From contig NZ_CP013200.1 in assembly GCF_001445575.1 (NCBI RefSeq), forward strand, positions 2,542,001 through 2,606,000: a stretch of 64,000 nucleotides of DNA. Direction: 5' to 3'. Under the pieces are notes generated by a model. It had not been told where the DNA came from. It ran no database searches and saw only the letters and a list, made by a program, of their open reading frames with translations. Made by a program: the position numbers and the translations under genes. Below, in pieces: positions 8,477-18,437 of the stretch. The stretch comes from Arthrobacter alpinus (GTDB lineage: Bacteria > Actinomycetota > Actinomycetes > Actinomycetales > Micrococcaceae). Positions within the stretch are counted from its first letter, which is position 1; every line of letters starts with the position of its first letter.

Positions 8477-9166
8477 TTAGGGGAGGGATCCGCCGTCGTG
8501 CTCCAAATTCTTTGGCTCGGCATCTTTTGGCTCGGGATCGCCGAGGCCACGTGCCGCCAGCGCCTCACCGGTGGCCCGGGCATACCCCACAGTAGCGATG
8601 ACCACAGGCAGTGACCGGGCCAGCAAATTACGTTCCAGGCCGCGGGCACGGGCTGCGTCTCGAACATCGGCAAAGGCGCCAATAACAAACGGGATGCTGC
8701 GCAGCATCAAGGCAACTGTGAGCGAGAAACGTTCCGGATCGGCGCCGAAGCGCTGCAGGGGCCTGACCAGAGCGGCCAGCCCGTCCAAGAGCTCGTCCAC
8801 AGGCGTGGTGGCAGTCAGAACATTGGAAGCTAGCACCGTGGCCACAATGGCGGCAATGACCTGCCACGCCGTCAACGCTCCGTGCTGCCACCACTGATAC
8901 GCCGCAATAAGCACCAAGAAGATCAGCATCATTCGCACAGCACGCCACATCCGTTGCCAGGACAAGCCCGCAACACAATGGGCGGCTACCACCAAGACCA
9001 CGGTTGCCGTGGTGGTGAGCGCACCCACCATGACCGAAATCAACGGCGAGGCCAGGCAGAGCACAGCAACGGCAAACAAAAGCGCTGCCTTCAGCGCCAG
9101 TGGCGTGCGGTGGATGAGCGAGGCGCCGGGGACATACCCGGCAACCATGAAAGCGTGGCCGCGCAC
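8477..9166 (-). CDS. bioN: Energy-coupling factor transporter transmembrane protein EcfT (BioN-like)
   Basis: EcfT couples ATP hydrolysis to the substrate-binding S component in ECF vitamin transporters. The 229-residue protein has several hydrophobic segments (LKAALLFAVAVLCLASPL, MVGALTTTATVVLVVAAHCV, MMLILVLIAAYQ-like). The cytoplasmic coupling helices carry the family Ala-Arg-Gly motifs: DVRDAARARGLERN and ATGEALAARGLGDPE. The start GTG overlaps the ecfA stop by one base. It is the last gene of the bioY-ecfA-ecfT operon. The C-terminus is short and acidic (DPEPKDAEPKNLEHD). Assignment to biotin rests on the bioY gene. Confidence 0.93.
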   Translation of the reverse strand: MRGHAFMVAGYVPGASLIHRTPLALKAALLFAVAVLCLASPLISVMVGALTTTATVVLVVAAHCVAGLSWQRMWRAVRMMLIFLVLIAAYQWWQHGALTAWQVIAAIVATVLASNVLTATTPVDELLDGLAALVRPLQRFGADPERFSLTVALMLRSIPFVIGAFADVRDAARARGLERNLLARSLPVVIATVGYARATGEALAARGLGDPEPKDAEPKNLEHDGGSLP

Positions 9167-9885
9167 TAACCCGCCAACTCCCGGTAAGCCGCAATGGCCT
9201 GGTGCGGATCGCCGTCGAACGCTACCTGGCCTTGATCGATGACCAAGGCTCGGTCAAAGCTGGCTGCCAGGGAGAGATCGTGGGTGGACATGATGACTTG
9301 CTGGGGCAGGGCCGTGAGACGCTGCATGAGCTGGCGGGTGTTGCGCAGATCGAGCAGCGTGGACGGCTCATCGAGCACCAGAATATCCGGGTCAACGGCC
9401 AAGACGGTGGCCAGCGCTGTCAGCTGCCGTTCGCCACCAGACAACTCATAGATACTGCTCTGAGCTAGATGCTCCAGCCCGTAGCTACCCAAGATGGCGA
9501 GGGCCTTATCCCGACGCTCCTTCTTGCCCAGCTTCTGCCGGCGCAAGGACAGCTCAAGGTCTTCCTGTGGAGTGGGCATGACCAGCTGCGACAGGGGATC
9601 GGTGAAGACAAAGCCCACGCTGCGGCGAACGGCGGGCGCATCAGTGTGGGTGCTGCGGCCATTCACGCTCACCGTTCCGGTGGTGGGCAGGAGCAGACCA
9701 TTGAGGAGCCGTAACAAGGTGGACTTGCCGGAGCCGTTCGCACCAATGACGGCGATTCTTTGTTCGCTCAACGTTAGAGACAGGGGCGCCAGAATTTGTT
9801 TTGCTTGCTGTGTGCGGGGATCTGCTGGCGGAAGGGTGACCCCAGCTTGGGTCAGAACAATGCCGCGGTGTGAGGAATCAATCAC
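9166..9885 (-). CDS. bioM: ECF transporter ATP-binding protein (BioM-like)
   Basis: This 239-residue ABC ATPase powers the biotin ECF transporter. Walker A is GANGSGKST, the signature is LSGGERQLTAL and Walker B is DILVLDEPSTLLD, followed by the H-loop STHD. The Q-loop region is FVFTDPLSQLVMPTPQEDLEL. There is a single ATPase gene, as in BioMNY systems. The ATG overlaps the bioY stop (ATGA). Like other EcfA proteins it likely works as a homodimer when no second ATPase gene is present; that is inferred. Confidence 0.94.
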   Translation of the reverse strand: MIDSSHRGIVLTQAGVTLPPADPRTQQAKQILAPLSLTLSEQRIAVIGANGSGKSTLLRLLNGLLLPTTGTVSVNGRSTHTDAPAVRRSVGFVFTDPLSQLVMPTPQEDLELSLRRQKLGKKERRDKALAILGSYGLEHLAQSSIYELSGGERQLTALATVLAVDPDILVLDEPSTLLDLRNTRQLMQRLTALPQQVIMSTHDLSLAASFDRALVIDQGQVAFDGDPHQAIAAYRELAG

Positions 9886-10532
9886 CGTTGGCGGCGGACC
9901 AAAAGGTCAGGGAATGCCCGGTGCAGGCTCAGGGCAATGATTACGGCAAGAACGTTCTTGATGATGTCGCCCGGAAGGTAGAGGACATCGGCCGCCATGG
10001 CAGTCGGCCAGCTCATGCCCTTCATGACAAAGCCCACAATGCCAAAGGCGTGGATCACCACGGTTCCAGCCATCGCCGCTGCGAACAAAGCCGCGGGGCG
10101 CCACCGGCTGCGAACAGCCAACGTTGCCAGCAGGCCAATAACGGCGGCACCAAAGATGAAGCCCACAATGTAGCCAGCCGACGGGCTTGCCAGCACGGCC
10201 GGCCCGGCACGGAAACCACTGAAGATGGGCAGGCCAATCAAGCCCAGCAACACGTAGAGCCCTACTGCCGCGGTTCCGCGAGAAAAGCCAAGGACCAGAC
10301 CACACAGGGCCACTACGAGTGTCTGCAAGGTGATGGCCACTCCGAAAGGTCCCACATTGATACCTGGAACGGCGACTGAGGCGGCCATGAGAGCGGCGAA
10401 AACAGCAATGAGGGAGAGGTCCATGGCGCCCCAGCGCCTGCGCGGTGAGCGAGTAGCGGGCACGCCAGCGGAGGTGATAGGAGGATGATTTCCTGTGGTC
10501 AACGTCTCATTCTTCGGCGTTGAAGAAGTCAT
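9882..10532 (-). CDS. bioY: Biotin transporter BioY (ECF S component)
   Basis: BioY binds biotin in the membrane and works with EcfA/EcfT. The protein has 216 residues: a Ser/Thr/Pro-rich cytoplasmic start of about 35 residues, then six hydrophobic segments. BioY family blocks are visible: VPGINVGPFGVAITLQTLVVALCGLVLG, RGTAAVGLYVLLGLIGLPIFSGF and SAGYIVGFIFGA. The C-terminal LPGDIIKNVLAVIIA block is also typical. It is first in the operon and is transcribed away from the ABC-F gene. The intergenic region has a hairpin (10564-10580) and a palindrome (10603-10612) that might be regulatory. Confidence 0.96.
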   Translation of the reverse strand: MTSSTPKNETLTTGNHPPITSAGVPATRSPRRRWGAMDLSLIAVFAALMAASVAVPGINVGPFGVAITLQTLVVALCGLVLGFSRGTAAVGLYVLLGLIGLPIFSGFRAGPAVLASPSAGYIVGFIFGAAVIGLLATLAVRSRWRPAALFAAAMAGTVVIHAFGIVGFVMKGMSWPTAMAADVLYLPGDIIKNVLAVIIALSLHRAFPDLLVRRQR

Positions 10533-10563
10533 TTTGGGGCCTTTCCATAAAGTTTTGCTGCAG

Positions 10564-10612
10564 GGGAGATTTTGTCTCCCGGAACCTCGTTAGACTGGAT
10601 AGGTTGTACAAC
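10564..10612. promoter_or_regulatory. Hairpin and 10-bp palindrome between bioY and the ABC-F gene
   Basis: The 150-bp divergent region holds two symmetrical elements. One is gggaga-N5-tctccc at 10564-10580. The other is the perfect palindrome gttgtacaac at 10603-10612. Either could bind a regulator of the biotin genes or of the ABC-F gene. The palindrome does not match the BioQ or BirA operators as I remember them, so I assign no protein to it. Confidence 0.35.
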
Positions 10613-10682
10613 GCAGGTCTCCTCCATTGTGGGGAGAAATCGTTTCGCGGCACTTATCCACTTACTGTGAAAGGTTACTACG

Positions 10683-12280
10683 TTGATATCGGTCCAAGAC
10701 CTTGAGTTACGTGCTGGAGCTCGATTGCTCATGGACGAAGTATCATTCCGCATCGACAGCGGCGACAAGATCGGCTTGGTGGGCCGTAACGGTGCTGGCA
10801 AGACCACTCTGACCCGTGTCCTGGCCGGTGAAGGACTGCCTGCCGGTGGCAAGGTCACCCGCACAGGCGAGATCGGCTACCTGCCTCAGGACCCCCGGAC
10901 CCCGGACATGGAGCAGCTCGCTAAGGACCGCATTCTGGCGGCCCGTGATCTGGATAAGGTCATCGCCAAGCTCCGCAAGGCCGAGAATGACATGGCCAGC
11001 GAAGACAACAACATTCGCGACAAAGCCATGCGCCGCTATGACCGCCTCGAGGCGGAATTCCTGGCCCACGGCGGATACGCCGCTGAAGCTGAGGCCGCTG
11101 CGATCTCCTCAAACCTCGCCCTGCCCGAGCGCATCCTCAACCAGCCTTTGAAGACTCTCTCCGGTGGTCAGCGCCGCCGTGTGGAACTGGCCCGGATCCT
11201 GTTCTCCGGCGCGAAGACCATGCTGCTCGATGAGCCCACTAACCACTTGGACGCGGATTCCGTCGCCTGGTTGCGGGACTTCCTCAAGAGTCACACCGGT
11301 GGGTTGATTGTGATCAGCCACGATGTGGAGCTCCTGGACGCCACCGTGAACAAGGTTTACCACCTCGACGCCAACCGCGCCACGATCGACCAGTACAACT
11401 TGGGATACAAGAAGTACTTGGCTCAGCGTGAAACCGATGAACGCGCACGACGCCGCGAACGCGCCAACGCTGAGAAGAAGGCCGGCGTGCTCATGGAGCA
11501 GGCCAACAAAATGCGCGCCAAGGCCACCAAGGCCGTTGCTGCACAGAACATGGCCAAGCGTGCCGAGCGCTTGCTGGCCGGACTTGAAGAGGTCCGTGCC
11601 AATGACAAGGTTGCCGCCCTGCGCTTCCCTGATCCCTCACCGTGTGGCAAGACCCCGCTGATGGCTGAGGGCTGAGCAAGTCTTACGGCTCTCTGGAAAT
11701 TTTCATGGACGTCAGCCTGGCGATCGACCGCGGATCCAAGGTTGTCATCTTGGGCCTCAACGGTGCCGGTAAAACCACGCTGCTACGCATGCTTGCTGGC
11801 GTCTCTCAGCCTGACACGGGCAAGATCATCCCCGGTCACGGCCTGAAGATTGGCTACTACGCCCAGGAACATGACACCCTGGACGTTTCCCGCACGGTTC
11901 TGGAGAACATGCGTTCTGCTGCCGGGGATATGAATGATGCCGAGGTTCGCGGAATTCTTGGTTCGTTCCTGTTCTCCGGGGACGACGTCAACAAGCCTGC
12001 CGGGGTTCTCTCCGGTGGCGAGAAGACCCGCCTGGCCTTGGCCACGATTGTTGCGTCCAGTGCCAACGTGCTGCTGCTTGATGAGCCCACTAACAACTTG
12101 GACCCCGCCAGCCGCGCGGAGATCCTTGGCGCGCTGAAGAACTACACCGGTGCCGTAGTTTTGGTCAGTCACGATGAGGGTGCTGTTGCGGCCCTGGACC
12201 CCGAGCGAGTAGTGCTGCTGCCCGACGGTGACGAAGACCTGTGGAGTCCGGACTACCTGGATCTCATTACGATGGCCTAG
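10683..12280 (+). pseudogene. ABC-F family ATPase, split by a -1 frameshift
   Basis: ABC-F proteins have two ABC domains and act at the ribosome; they are not transporters. The first frame (10683-11675) has Walker A GRNGAGKTT, signature LSGGQRRRVELA and Walker B MLLDEPTNHLD, then the charged P-site-type linker (ERARRRERANAEKKAGVLMEQANKMR). The second frame (ending 12280) has GLNGAGKTT, LSGGEKTRLALA and LLLDEPTNNLD. They would join as AEGLSKSYGSLEIF if one G is added at GAGGGCTGAGC (11667-11677). The full protein would be about 532 residues, normal for ABC-F. The start is TTG. Sequence error and true mutation cannot be told apart here. Confidence 0.88.
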
Positions 12281-12300
12281 TTTTACCGGCTTAAGTACGA

Positions 12301-12341
12301 CGGCGGGAGGTTCCCTAAGAAATTAAGGGAGCCTCCCGCCG
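12301..12341. terminator. Strong stem-loop terminator after the ABC-F gene
   Basis: Arms cggcgggaggttccct (12301-12316) and agggagcctcccgccg (12326-12341) pair over 16 bp with one G-U pair. A weak T-rich stretch (gttctt) follows on the plus strand. It separates the ABC-F gene from the convergent YbaK-type gene and may serve both. The 120 bp between it and 12463 show nothing I can name. Confidence 0.75.
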
Positions 12342-12462
12342 TTCTTGCATGTGCGCCCGAGCGAAGAAGGTTTGGCAGAAGTCAGGGAGGATGTGGTTGG
12401 GCCCACGCTCACCAGGTTCCCAGGAAATCGCGCCAGCGATTTGCTGGGCCGGTGAGTGGGGA

Positions 12463-12966
12463 CTAGCGTACGGCTGTTTCCGTTGCTCCTGTGGTAACAA
12501 GTAGATCCCGGTAGCTAATGGACAGCATGGCTTGGTGGCTGCCCGCGCCGGCCCACAAGAGGGGGAATCCCAACAAGTCCGTGTCGAGGAAGGTGCGGAT
12601 GGGGGAGGGATGCCCTAGCGGCGCCACGCCGCCAACGGGCTGGCCCGCGTGCTCGAGGACAAAGTCCGGGGTGGCGCGGCTGATCTTAGGCAGGCCGTGA
12701 TCGCGCGCAACCTTCTTGGTATCCACCTTTGCTCCGCCGCTGGCAAGGATCAGCAGGGGTTCGCCGCCGCACGCAAAGATCAGGCTGTTGGCAATAGCGC
12801 CAACATCGCACCCCAGCACGGCCGCAGCCGTGGCAGCTGTGGCAACGGAGTCCGGCACAATGATCACGGTGTCCGGCAAGCCAGCAGCCAGCAAAGCACC
12901 CCGGACGTTCTCAACCAAGGGATCCAGTACGTGATTGCCTGCTTGATTCCCTGCAGGGTCCACCAT
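12463..12966 (-). CDS. YbaK/EbsC-family aminoacyl-tRNA deacylase
   Basis: This 167-residue protein belongs to the YbaK/ProX editing-domain family, which removes mischarged amino acids from tRNA. Family features are VGAIANSLIFACGGEPLLILASGGAKVDTKKVA, with the conserved lysine, and the loop GQPVGGVAPLGH with the GGVxPxGH motif. It is a stand-alone editing domain with no synthetase attached. The exact substrate (Cys-tRNA-Pro, Ala-tRNA-Pro or other) cannot be read from the sequence. The start overlaps the SURF1 stop codon region at 12966, so the two genes may be cotranscribed. Confidence 0.9.
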   Translation of the reverse strand: MVDPAGNQAGNHVLDPLVENVRGALLAAGLPDTVIIVPDSVATAATAAAVLGCDVGAIANSLIFACGGEPLLILASGGAKVDTKKVARDHGLPKISRATPDFVLEHAGQPVGGVAPLGHPSPIRTFLDTDLLGFPLLWAGAGSHQAMLSISYRDLLVTTGATETAVR

Positions 12967-13858
12967 CAGAATCCCTGAGAGTCCAGAAGCGCGTCTTCAG
13001 CTTCTTCTGCTGTTGGCTTGGCTCCGGGCTTGCGAACCTTGGCGTGACGTCGTGGGTGGAACGCTGATCCGTGGCCGTAGAGTTCCTCAACGGGAACCCC
13101 AGACTCGGCGGCTTCCAAAGCGTCGAAGTCGTCGTTACGGCGTTGCATTTTCGCGGCGTAGCCGAAGCCCACAAAGGCCAGGATGCCAAAAGCTATCCAC
13201 TGCAGGGCATAACTCAGGTGTGAACCCTCATCGATGGAAGGGGCCGGGAAGGGAACCGGATTCACGGCGGCAGCGGGGGATTCGGTGGCCAATTGCCCAT
13301 AAGATCCGGTTTTGATCGGGTAGTCCAGCTGCGCTGCATAGGCCTTCAAATCAATGGACGCCAGTTGCCCTACAGGGGCGCCACGGTCAAGCGTGGGTTC
13401 GGCCGGCTTGAGCCGGGCGACGACCTCAACGGTGCCAGCTTCCGGCTGCGGAACCGTGTCCGGGTGACCGGCTTCCTTGTTGCCAATCGGCAACCAGCCG
13501 CGGTCAATGATGACGGTGTCACCATTTTCCAGTGTCAGCGGAACGAGCACCTCATAGCCGGGACCACCGTTGAGGGGCCGGTTGCGGACTACTCGCTGGT
13601 CCGCTGTTTGATATGTCCCTTAAGGCGAACCTGCGTCCACTCTTTGGCGGGGTCCAGCTCATCAAAGTTGGCGGCTATATCTGCGTAGTCCACGACGGTG
13701 CCAGCATAGTTTTGCTGAATCTTGTGAATGTTCTCCACCACTGCGTTACGTCGGTTCATCTGCCAGTTGCCCAAGGCCACACAGGCAAGGGCGAAGATGA
13801 GCGCCACGACAAAATAGCCCAGCCACTTACTGGAGAACAGAAATTTGTACGTCTTCAT
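12966..13858 (-). pseudogene. SURF1-family cytochrome oxidase biogenesis protein, -1 frameshift
   Basis: SURF1 proteins help assemble the aa3-type cytochrome c oxidase in the membrane. The N-terminal frame (13858-13589) has the first membrane helix and the typical LGNWQMNRRN motif, ending in LKGHIKQRTSE. The second frame continues with VVRNRPLNGGPGYEVLVPLTLENGDTVIIDRGWLP, the signature SURF1 block, and ends with a second membrane helix (LQWIAFGILAFVGFGYAAK). One G added near 13586-13596 would restore a protein of about 297 residues. The C-terminal tail (GSAFHPRRHAKVRKPG) is basic. The break may be a sequencing error, because SURF1 is usually kept. Confidence 0.87.
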
Positions 13859-13861
13859 GAA

Positions 13862-14146
13862 CTAGAGCGAATCCTTAGGGCTCGAGTGTGGGTCCGCTGG
13901 CGGCATTGCCTCAAGCGGAAGCGTCTCTTTCCACAGCGAACGGCTTTGGAGATAATCTTCGAGCCAAGCGACATGTTCGGAGCAAGCCAACCAGATCTTA
14001 CGACGCTCCGCTGTGTGAATCTTGGGATTGTTCCACAGCAGCTGGGTAGTGGCGTTTTCGCGGCAACCCTTGCGGGAACAAATGGGTGTCTGCGCTGCGG
14101 GCGGCTCAGCGGCCGATTCGGCGCCCAAAAGATCAAAGATGTTCAT
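13862..14146 (-). CDS. Small conserved cysteine-containing protein
   Basis: This 94-residue protein lies 3 bp before SURF1 in the same direction. It has CSRKGCRENATTQLLWNNPKIHTAERRKIWLACSEHVAWLEDYL broken over residues 23-67: two cysteines four apart, a later cysteine and two histidines, which look like a metal site. Proteins of this kind are common in Micrococcales and are sometimes labelled acetone carboxylase without evidence. The context (SURF1, DUF3099) suggests an envelope or respiration link, but I cannot assign a function. Confidence 0.8.
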   Translation of the reverse strand: MNIFDLLGAESAAEPPAAQTPICSRKGCRENATTQLLWNNPKIHTAERRKIWLACSEHVAWLEDYLQSRSLWKETLPLEAMPPADPHSSPKDSL

Positions 14147-14613
14147 TAGAGCTTCTTCTCGGTGTCAGGTGCGTCGGCAACTGTACCTTCGGCGTCCTCA
14201 GGCTCGGGGACGATCTCGCCGGTGAGGAATTCAGGGGTGGAGGCATCGGCGTCGTCCATCCCTTTTTCATGGCCATTGAGGGCATACAGCGGTGCCGCAT
14301 CGAGCAGCTCCACGGATTCCTGCTTGGTGATATCCGCGCCACCGTTGGCAATAATGACGGCAACCCATGGCAGCACCACTGCGCCCACCACGGGGATGAT
14401 CTTGAACCATCCGTCGACCACAAAGATCAGTGCCAGACAGACCATGCGAATACCCATGGTAAGGGCGTACTGCTTCATCCTGTGACGCATGTCCTCGCTA
14501 TGCGGAACTGCGGCGTTAGTTATGGATAGAACGGGGGACTCAGGCTCGCCGCTGTTGAACTTAGCGCGCCGGCCTGCACCGAGATTCGGCGTAGCTGATT
14601 GCTCTTTCATCAC
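14146..14613 (-). CDS. DUF3099 membrane protein
   Basis: The protein has 155 residues. The region SPVLSITNAAVPHSEDMRHRMKQYALTMGIRMVCLAL matches the DUF3099 pattern, with the typical SEDM.HRM.Y motif. Two membrane helices follow (about residues 52-70 and 75-95). The rest is an acidic cytoplasmic tail rich in Glu/Asp (TPEFLTGEIVPEPEDAEGTVADAPD). It shares one base with the next gene downstream, so this is one minus-strand run from 14613 to 12463. The function of the family is not known. Confidence 0.88.
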   Translation of the reverse strand: MMKEQSATPNLGAGRRAKFNSGEPESPVLSITNAAVPHSEDMRHRMKQYALTMGIRMVCLALIFVVDGWFKIIPVVGAVVLPWVAVIIANGGADITKQESVELLDAAPLYALNGHEKGMDDADASTPEFLTGEIVPEPEDAEGTVADAPDTEKKL

Positions 14614-14696
14614 ACTCCAAGGGACGCTTCTATTCTCTCACTGCAGAAGTGTTCAACCAAAAGCCCAAGTGTGAGCCGGGGCTGCTTTCCCAGTAG

Positions 14697-15536
<840 letters not shown>

Positions 15537-15690
15537 AGTTCGACGGCGGTGTGCCCCGGGCGTGTGTCAGGCCGGTGTACTCGGCGGTACGTCGGCGCGC
15601 CATTAGGATTCGATATAAGACTGCCCGCATCAGATGAGTGAAAATGTCACCTGGCGCGTGGAACATTGATAAGAAACGAAGGAATTGTTT

Positions 15691-16431
15691 ATGGGAAAGC
15701 TTGACGGAAAGACAGCTATTGTCACCGGATCCTCACGTGGAGTGGGTGCTGATGTAGCCAAGTTCCTGGCTGCCGAAGGTGCGGCAGTGGTAGTGAACTA
15801 CCGCCAGAAGGCACCGCGCGCCAACAAGGTTGTGGCCCAGATTGTGGAGGCCGGTGGCCGCGCAGTTGCCGTAGGCGCAGACTTGACCACTCAGGAAGGC
15901 GTGCAGGCTCTGGTCAGCGCGGCCCTGGAGAACTTCGGTTCGCTGGACTTGGTAGTCCTGAACGCATCCGGCGGCATGGAAAGCGGCATGGCAGAGAACT
16001 ACGCCCTGCAGCTCAACCGCGACGCCCAGGTCAACCTGCTCAACGCTGCCATGCCGGTGATGCCCGCCGGCTCGCGCGTGGTGTTTGTCACAAGCCACCA
16101 GGCGCACTTCATTGAAACTGTGGCCACTATGCCGGAGTACTTGCCGGTAGCCAAGAGCAAGCGTGCCGGCGAAGATGCTCTGCGGGCCTTGATCCCGAAC
16201 CTCGCCGCAGAGGACATCTCCTTGGTGGTTGTCTCCGGCGACATGATTGAAGGCACCGTGACGGCAACTCTGCTGGACCGCGCCAATCCGGGAGCCATTG
16301 AAGCCCGCCGCGCCGAGGCCGGCAAGCTGTACTCCGTGGCTGAATTTGCCGCTGAGATTGCCAAGATGGCATCCGCCGAGGTTCCCTCAGGTCACACCGA
16401 ATACGTGGGTGGCGCCGACTACTTCAAGTAG
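15691..16431 (+). CDS. SDR-family oxidoreductase
   Basis: This 246-residue short-chain dehydrogenase has the cofactor motif TGSSRGVG near residue 13 and NASGG where most SDRs have NAG. The region after the serine (VTSHQAHF) reads EYLPVAKSKRAGEDAL, so the usual YxxxK spacing is not evident and the active site is unusual. The C-terminus ends HTEYVGGADYFK. The start ATG at 15691 has a Shine-Dalgarno (gaagga) 8 bp before. It follows fabG by 154 bp. An enoyl-ACP reductase-like or other lipid role is possible but not shown. Confidence 0.85.
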   Translation: MGKLDGKTAIVTGSSRGVGADVAKFLAAEGAAVVVNYRQKAPRANKVVAQIVEAGGRAVAVGADLTTQEGVQALVSAALENFGSLDLVVLNASGGMESGMAENYALQLNRDAQVNLLNAAMPVMPAGSRVVFVTSHQAHFIETVATMPEYLPVAKSKRAGEDALRALIPNLAAEDISLVVVSGDMIEGTVTATLLDRANPGAIEARRAEAGKLYSVAEFAAEIAKMASAEVPSGHTEYVGGADYFK

Positions 16432-16494
16432 GCCGCAAGCCTCCCGGATCTTCCGGATCTTCCGGACAGCCTGTAGTGAAATCAGCTTAAACTC

Positions 16495-16526
16495 AGCGGT
16501 CCCGTAGCTCACGCTACGGGACCGCT
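16495..16526. terminator. Perfect 14-bp stem-loop between convergent genes
   Basis: agcggtcccgtagc (16495-16508) pairs perfectly with 16513-16526 around a tcac loop. It lies between the SDR gene and convergent serB, and likely ends transcription from both. Just before it, 16446-16466 holds a short direct repeat of ggatcttcc. Confidence 0.8.
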
Positions 16527-16552
16527 GTTGTGTTGGTACTACACGCTGATTG

Positions 16553-17467
16553 CTAAATGTTGGCTAAAACCAGCGCCACATCGAGGTTGGGGATGTTGAT
16601 CTGCGCATCGGCCGCGGCTCGCACGGCAGGCTTGGCGTTGAAGGCCACGCCCAGCGTTGCCGCTGCCATCATGTCAAGATCGTTAGCGCCGTCGCCAATG
16701 GCCATCGTGGCAGTTTCGGCAATGCCAGCCTCGGCGCACCACGTGCGAAGCTGCACAGCTTTGACGGCGCGGTCCACCACGGCGCCGCTGACCTTCCCGG
16801 TCAAGTGCCCATCAACGATCTCCAGGTCGTTGGCCAGAGCATGATCCAAGCCCAGACGTTCGGCCAGCGGGGACAAGATTTGAGAGAAGCCACCTGAGAC
16901 TGCGCACACCACATGTCCGGCGGCTTTCGCGGTGGCCACGAGCCGCTCGGCGCCCACCGACATCTTGATTTTGGCTCCCACCTCGGACAGCACGCTCTCC
17001 GGCAGCCCTGCCAAGGTGGCTACTCTGTGGTGCAGGCTCTGCGCAAAATCCAGTTCTCCGCGCATGGCCGCCTCAGTGACTTTGGCAACTTCCGCCTCGG
17101 TCCCGGCATAGGCGGCCAACAGCTCGATGACTTCTTGCTGGATGAGTGTGGAATCGACATCCATGATGATGAACTTGCGTTCCGCTTCACGCAGCGTGTC
17201 CGGAACAATGGCTGTGCAGACGCCCTCTTGCGCTGCCTCGCCCAGATCCGCGCGCAGGCGTGCAATGCGTGCCGCTGCTTGGGCATCACTGGTCCCACTA
17301 GGTTCCAGAGAGCCCAGCTCCAGCACGGCGGCGTCGAATCCCGGATGACTTTCGGTACGTTCACTGGCAATGCGGTAGCCGTGTGCGGTCAGGACGGAAC
17401 GAACCTTGTCCAGAGCTGCGGGGGAGAGCGTTTGGCCATAGCTGACTGCTGTAAATGTGGAGGGCAT
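16553..17467 (-). CDS. serB: Phosphoserine phosphatase SerB
   Basis: SerB removes phosphate from O-phosphoserine, the last step of serine synthesis. The HAD motifs are complete: IIMDVDSTLIQQEVIELLA (motif I, DxDST), CAVSGGFSQIL (motif II region) and AIGDGANDLDMMAAA (motif III/IV). About 110 residues precede motif I and probably form the regulatory ACT-like part known in actinobacterial SerB. I chose the start MPSTFTAVSYGQ (17467); the ORF also opens at 17485. The divergent ABC ATPase gene begins 103 bp away. Confidence 0.94.
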   Translation of the reverse strand: MPSTFTAVSYGQTLSPAALDKVRSVLTAHGYRIASERTESHPGFDAAVLELGSLEPSGTSDAQAAARIARLRADLGEAAQEGVCTAIVPDTLREAERKFIIMDVDSTLIQQEVIELLAAYAGTEAEVAKVTEAAMRGELDFAQSLHHRVATLAGLPESVLSEVGAKIKMSVGAERLVATAKAAGHVVCAVSGGFSQILSPLAERLGLDHALANDLEIVDGHLTGKVSGAVVDRAVKAVQLRTWCAEAGIAETATMAIGDGANDLDMMAAATLGVAFNAKPAVRAAADAQINIPNLDVALVLANI

Positions 17468-17570
17468 GAAAAGTAGTCTAGCCAATCAGCACCTGTGACC
17501 GCCTACCCGGAGCGTGAGCTGGCTGCTTCGGTTAGCGCTGGCTGCCTTGTGTGCCCTAGGCTCATTGTTT

Positions 17571-18355
17571 ATGAGTGAAGTTTTGGGTTTGGCAGGTGTC
17601 AGCGTAGTCCGCGGCACCAAGACACTGTTGGACAACGTCGATTGGCATGTCACCGAGGGCGAGCGTTGGGTTGTGCTTGGCCCCAACGGCGCGGGCAAGA
17701 GCACCCTGTTGCAGATCGCAGGCGCGCGCCTACACCCCACCCGCGGCGTGGCGGGCATCCTGGATGAGGTCATGGGCGCCGTCGACGTCTTTGAGCTACG
17801 GCCCCGCATTGGCGTCGCCTCGGCCGCGTTGGCCCACCAGATTCCGGAGCACGAAAAAGTTCTTAATGTTGTGGTGACTGCCTCTTACGGCGTCACCGGC
17901 CGCTGGCGTGAGGATTACGAGCGCGACGACGAACGCCGCGCCTTTGGGCTGTTGGAAGAGTGGGGAGTCTCCACCTTCTTCAACCGCCCCTTCGCGTCTC
18001 TGAGCGAGGGCGAACGCAAGCGTGTGCAGATCGCGCGAGCCCTCATGAGTGATCCTGAGCTGCTGCTCTTAGATGAGCCAGGCGCCGGCCTGGACTTGGC
18101 CGGACGTGAGGGGCTCGTCAAGCGCCTGAGCGAATTGGCCGCCGATCCGATGGCTCCAAGCACTGTGCTGGTCACCCATCACCTCGAAGAGATTCCCCGG
18201 GCTTCACGCATGCCATGTTGCTGCGGGATGGCGGTGTGGTGGCTCAGGGCCCCCTCGCAGAGGTCCTGACCGAAGAGAACCTCAGCAAGACCTTCGGTCT
18301 GCCCCTGACCGTGACAAACACCGCCGGACGGTACACGGCAACGGCGCGGCACTAA
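17571..18355 (+). pseudogene. ABC transporter ATP-binding protein, -1 frameshift near the C-terminus
   Basis: The protein belongs to the stand-alone ABC ATPase group found in actinobacteria. Walker A is GPNGAGKST, the signature is LSEGERKRVQIA and Walker B is LLLLDEPGAGLD. The frame breaks at ATTCCCCGGGC (18193-18202). One added C gives EEIPPGFTHAMLLRDGGVVAQGPLAEVLTEENLSKTFGLPL and a normal end at 18355, total about 262 residues. As read, the product would end at 18269 with a nonsense tail. The start ATG 17571 is preferred over the upstream GTG. No permease gene is adjacent, so the substrate or role is unknown. Confidence 0.87.
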
Positions 18356-18437
18356 CCGCCGCGGTACTAATAGGCGAGGTACTTCTTAGCCACAGAACTT
18401 CTTTTTTCGTCAATTTTGCTAAGGACCACACCCAGCA

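Noticed and set aside
12345-12462. Possible small gene between the ABC-F terminator and ybaK
   Set aside because: Short frames there have no ribosome site and no recognisable sequence.
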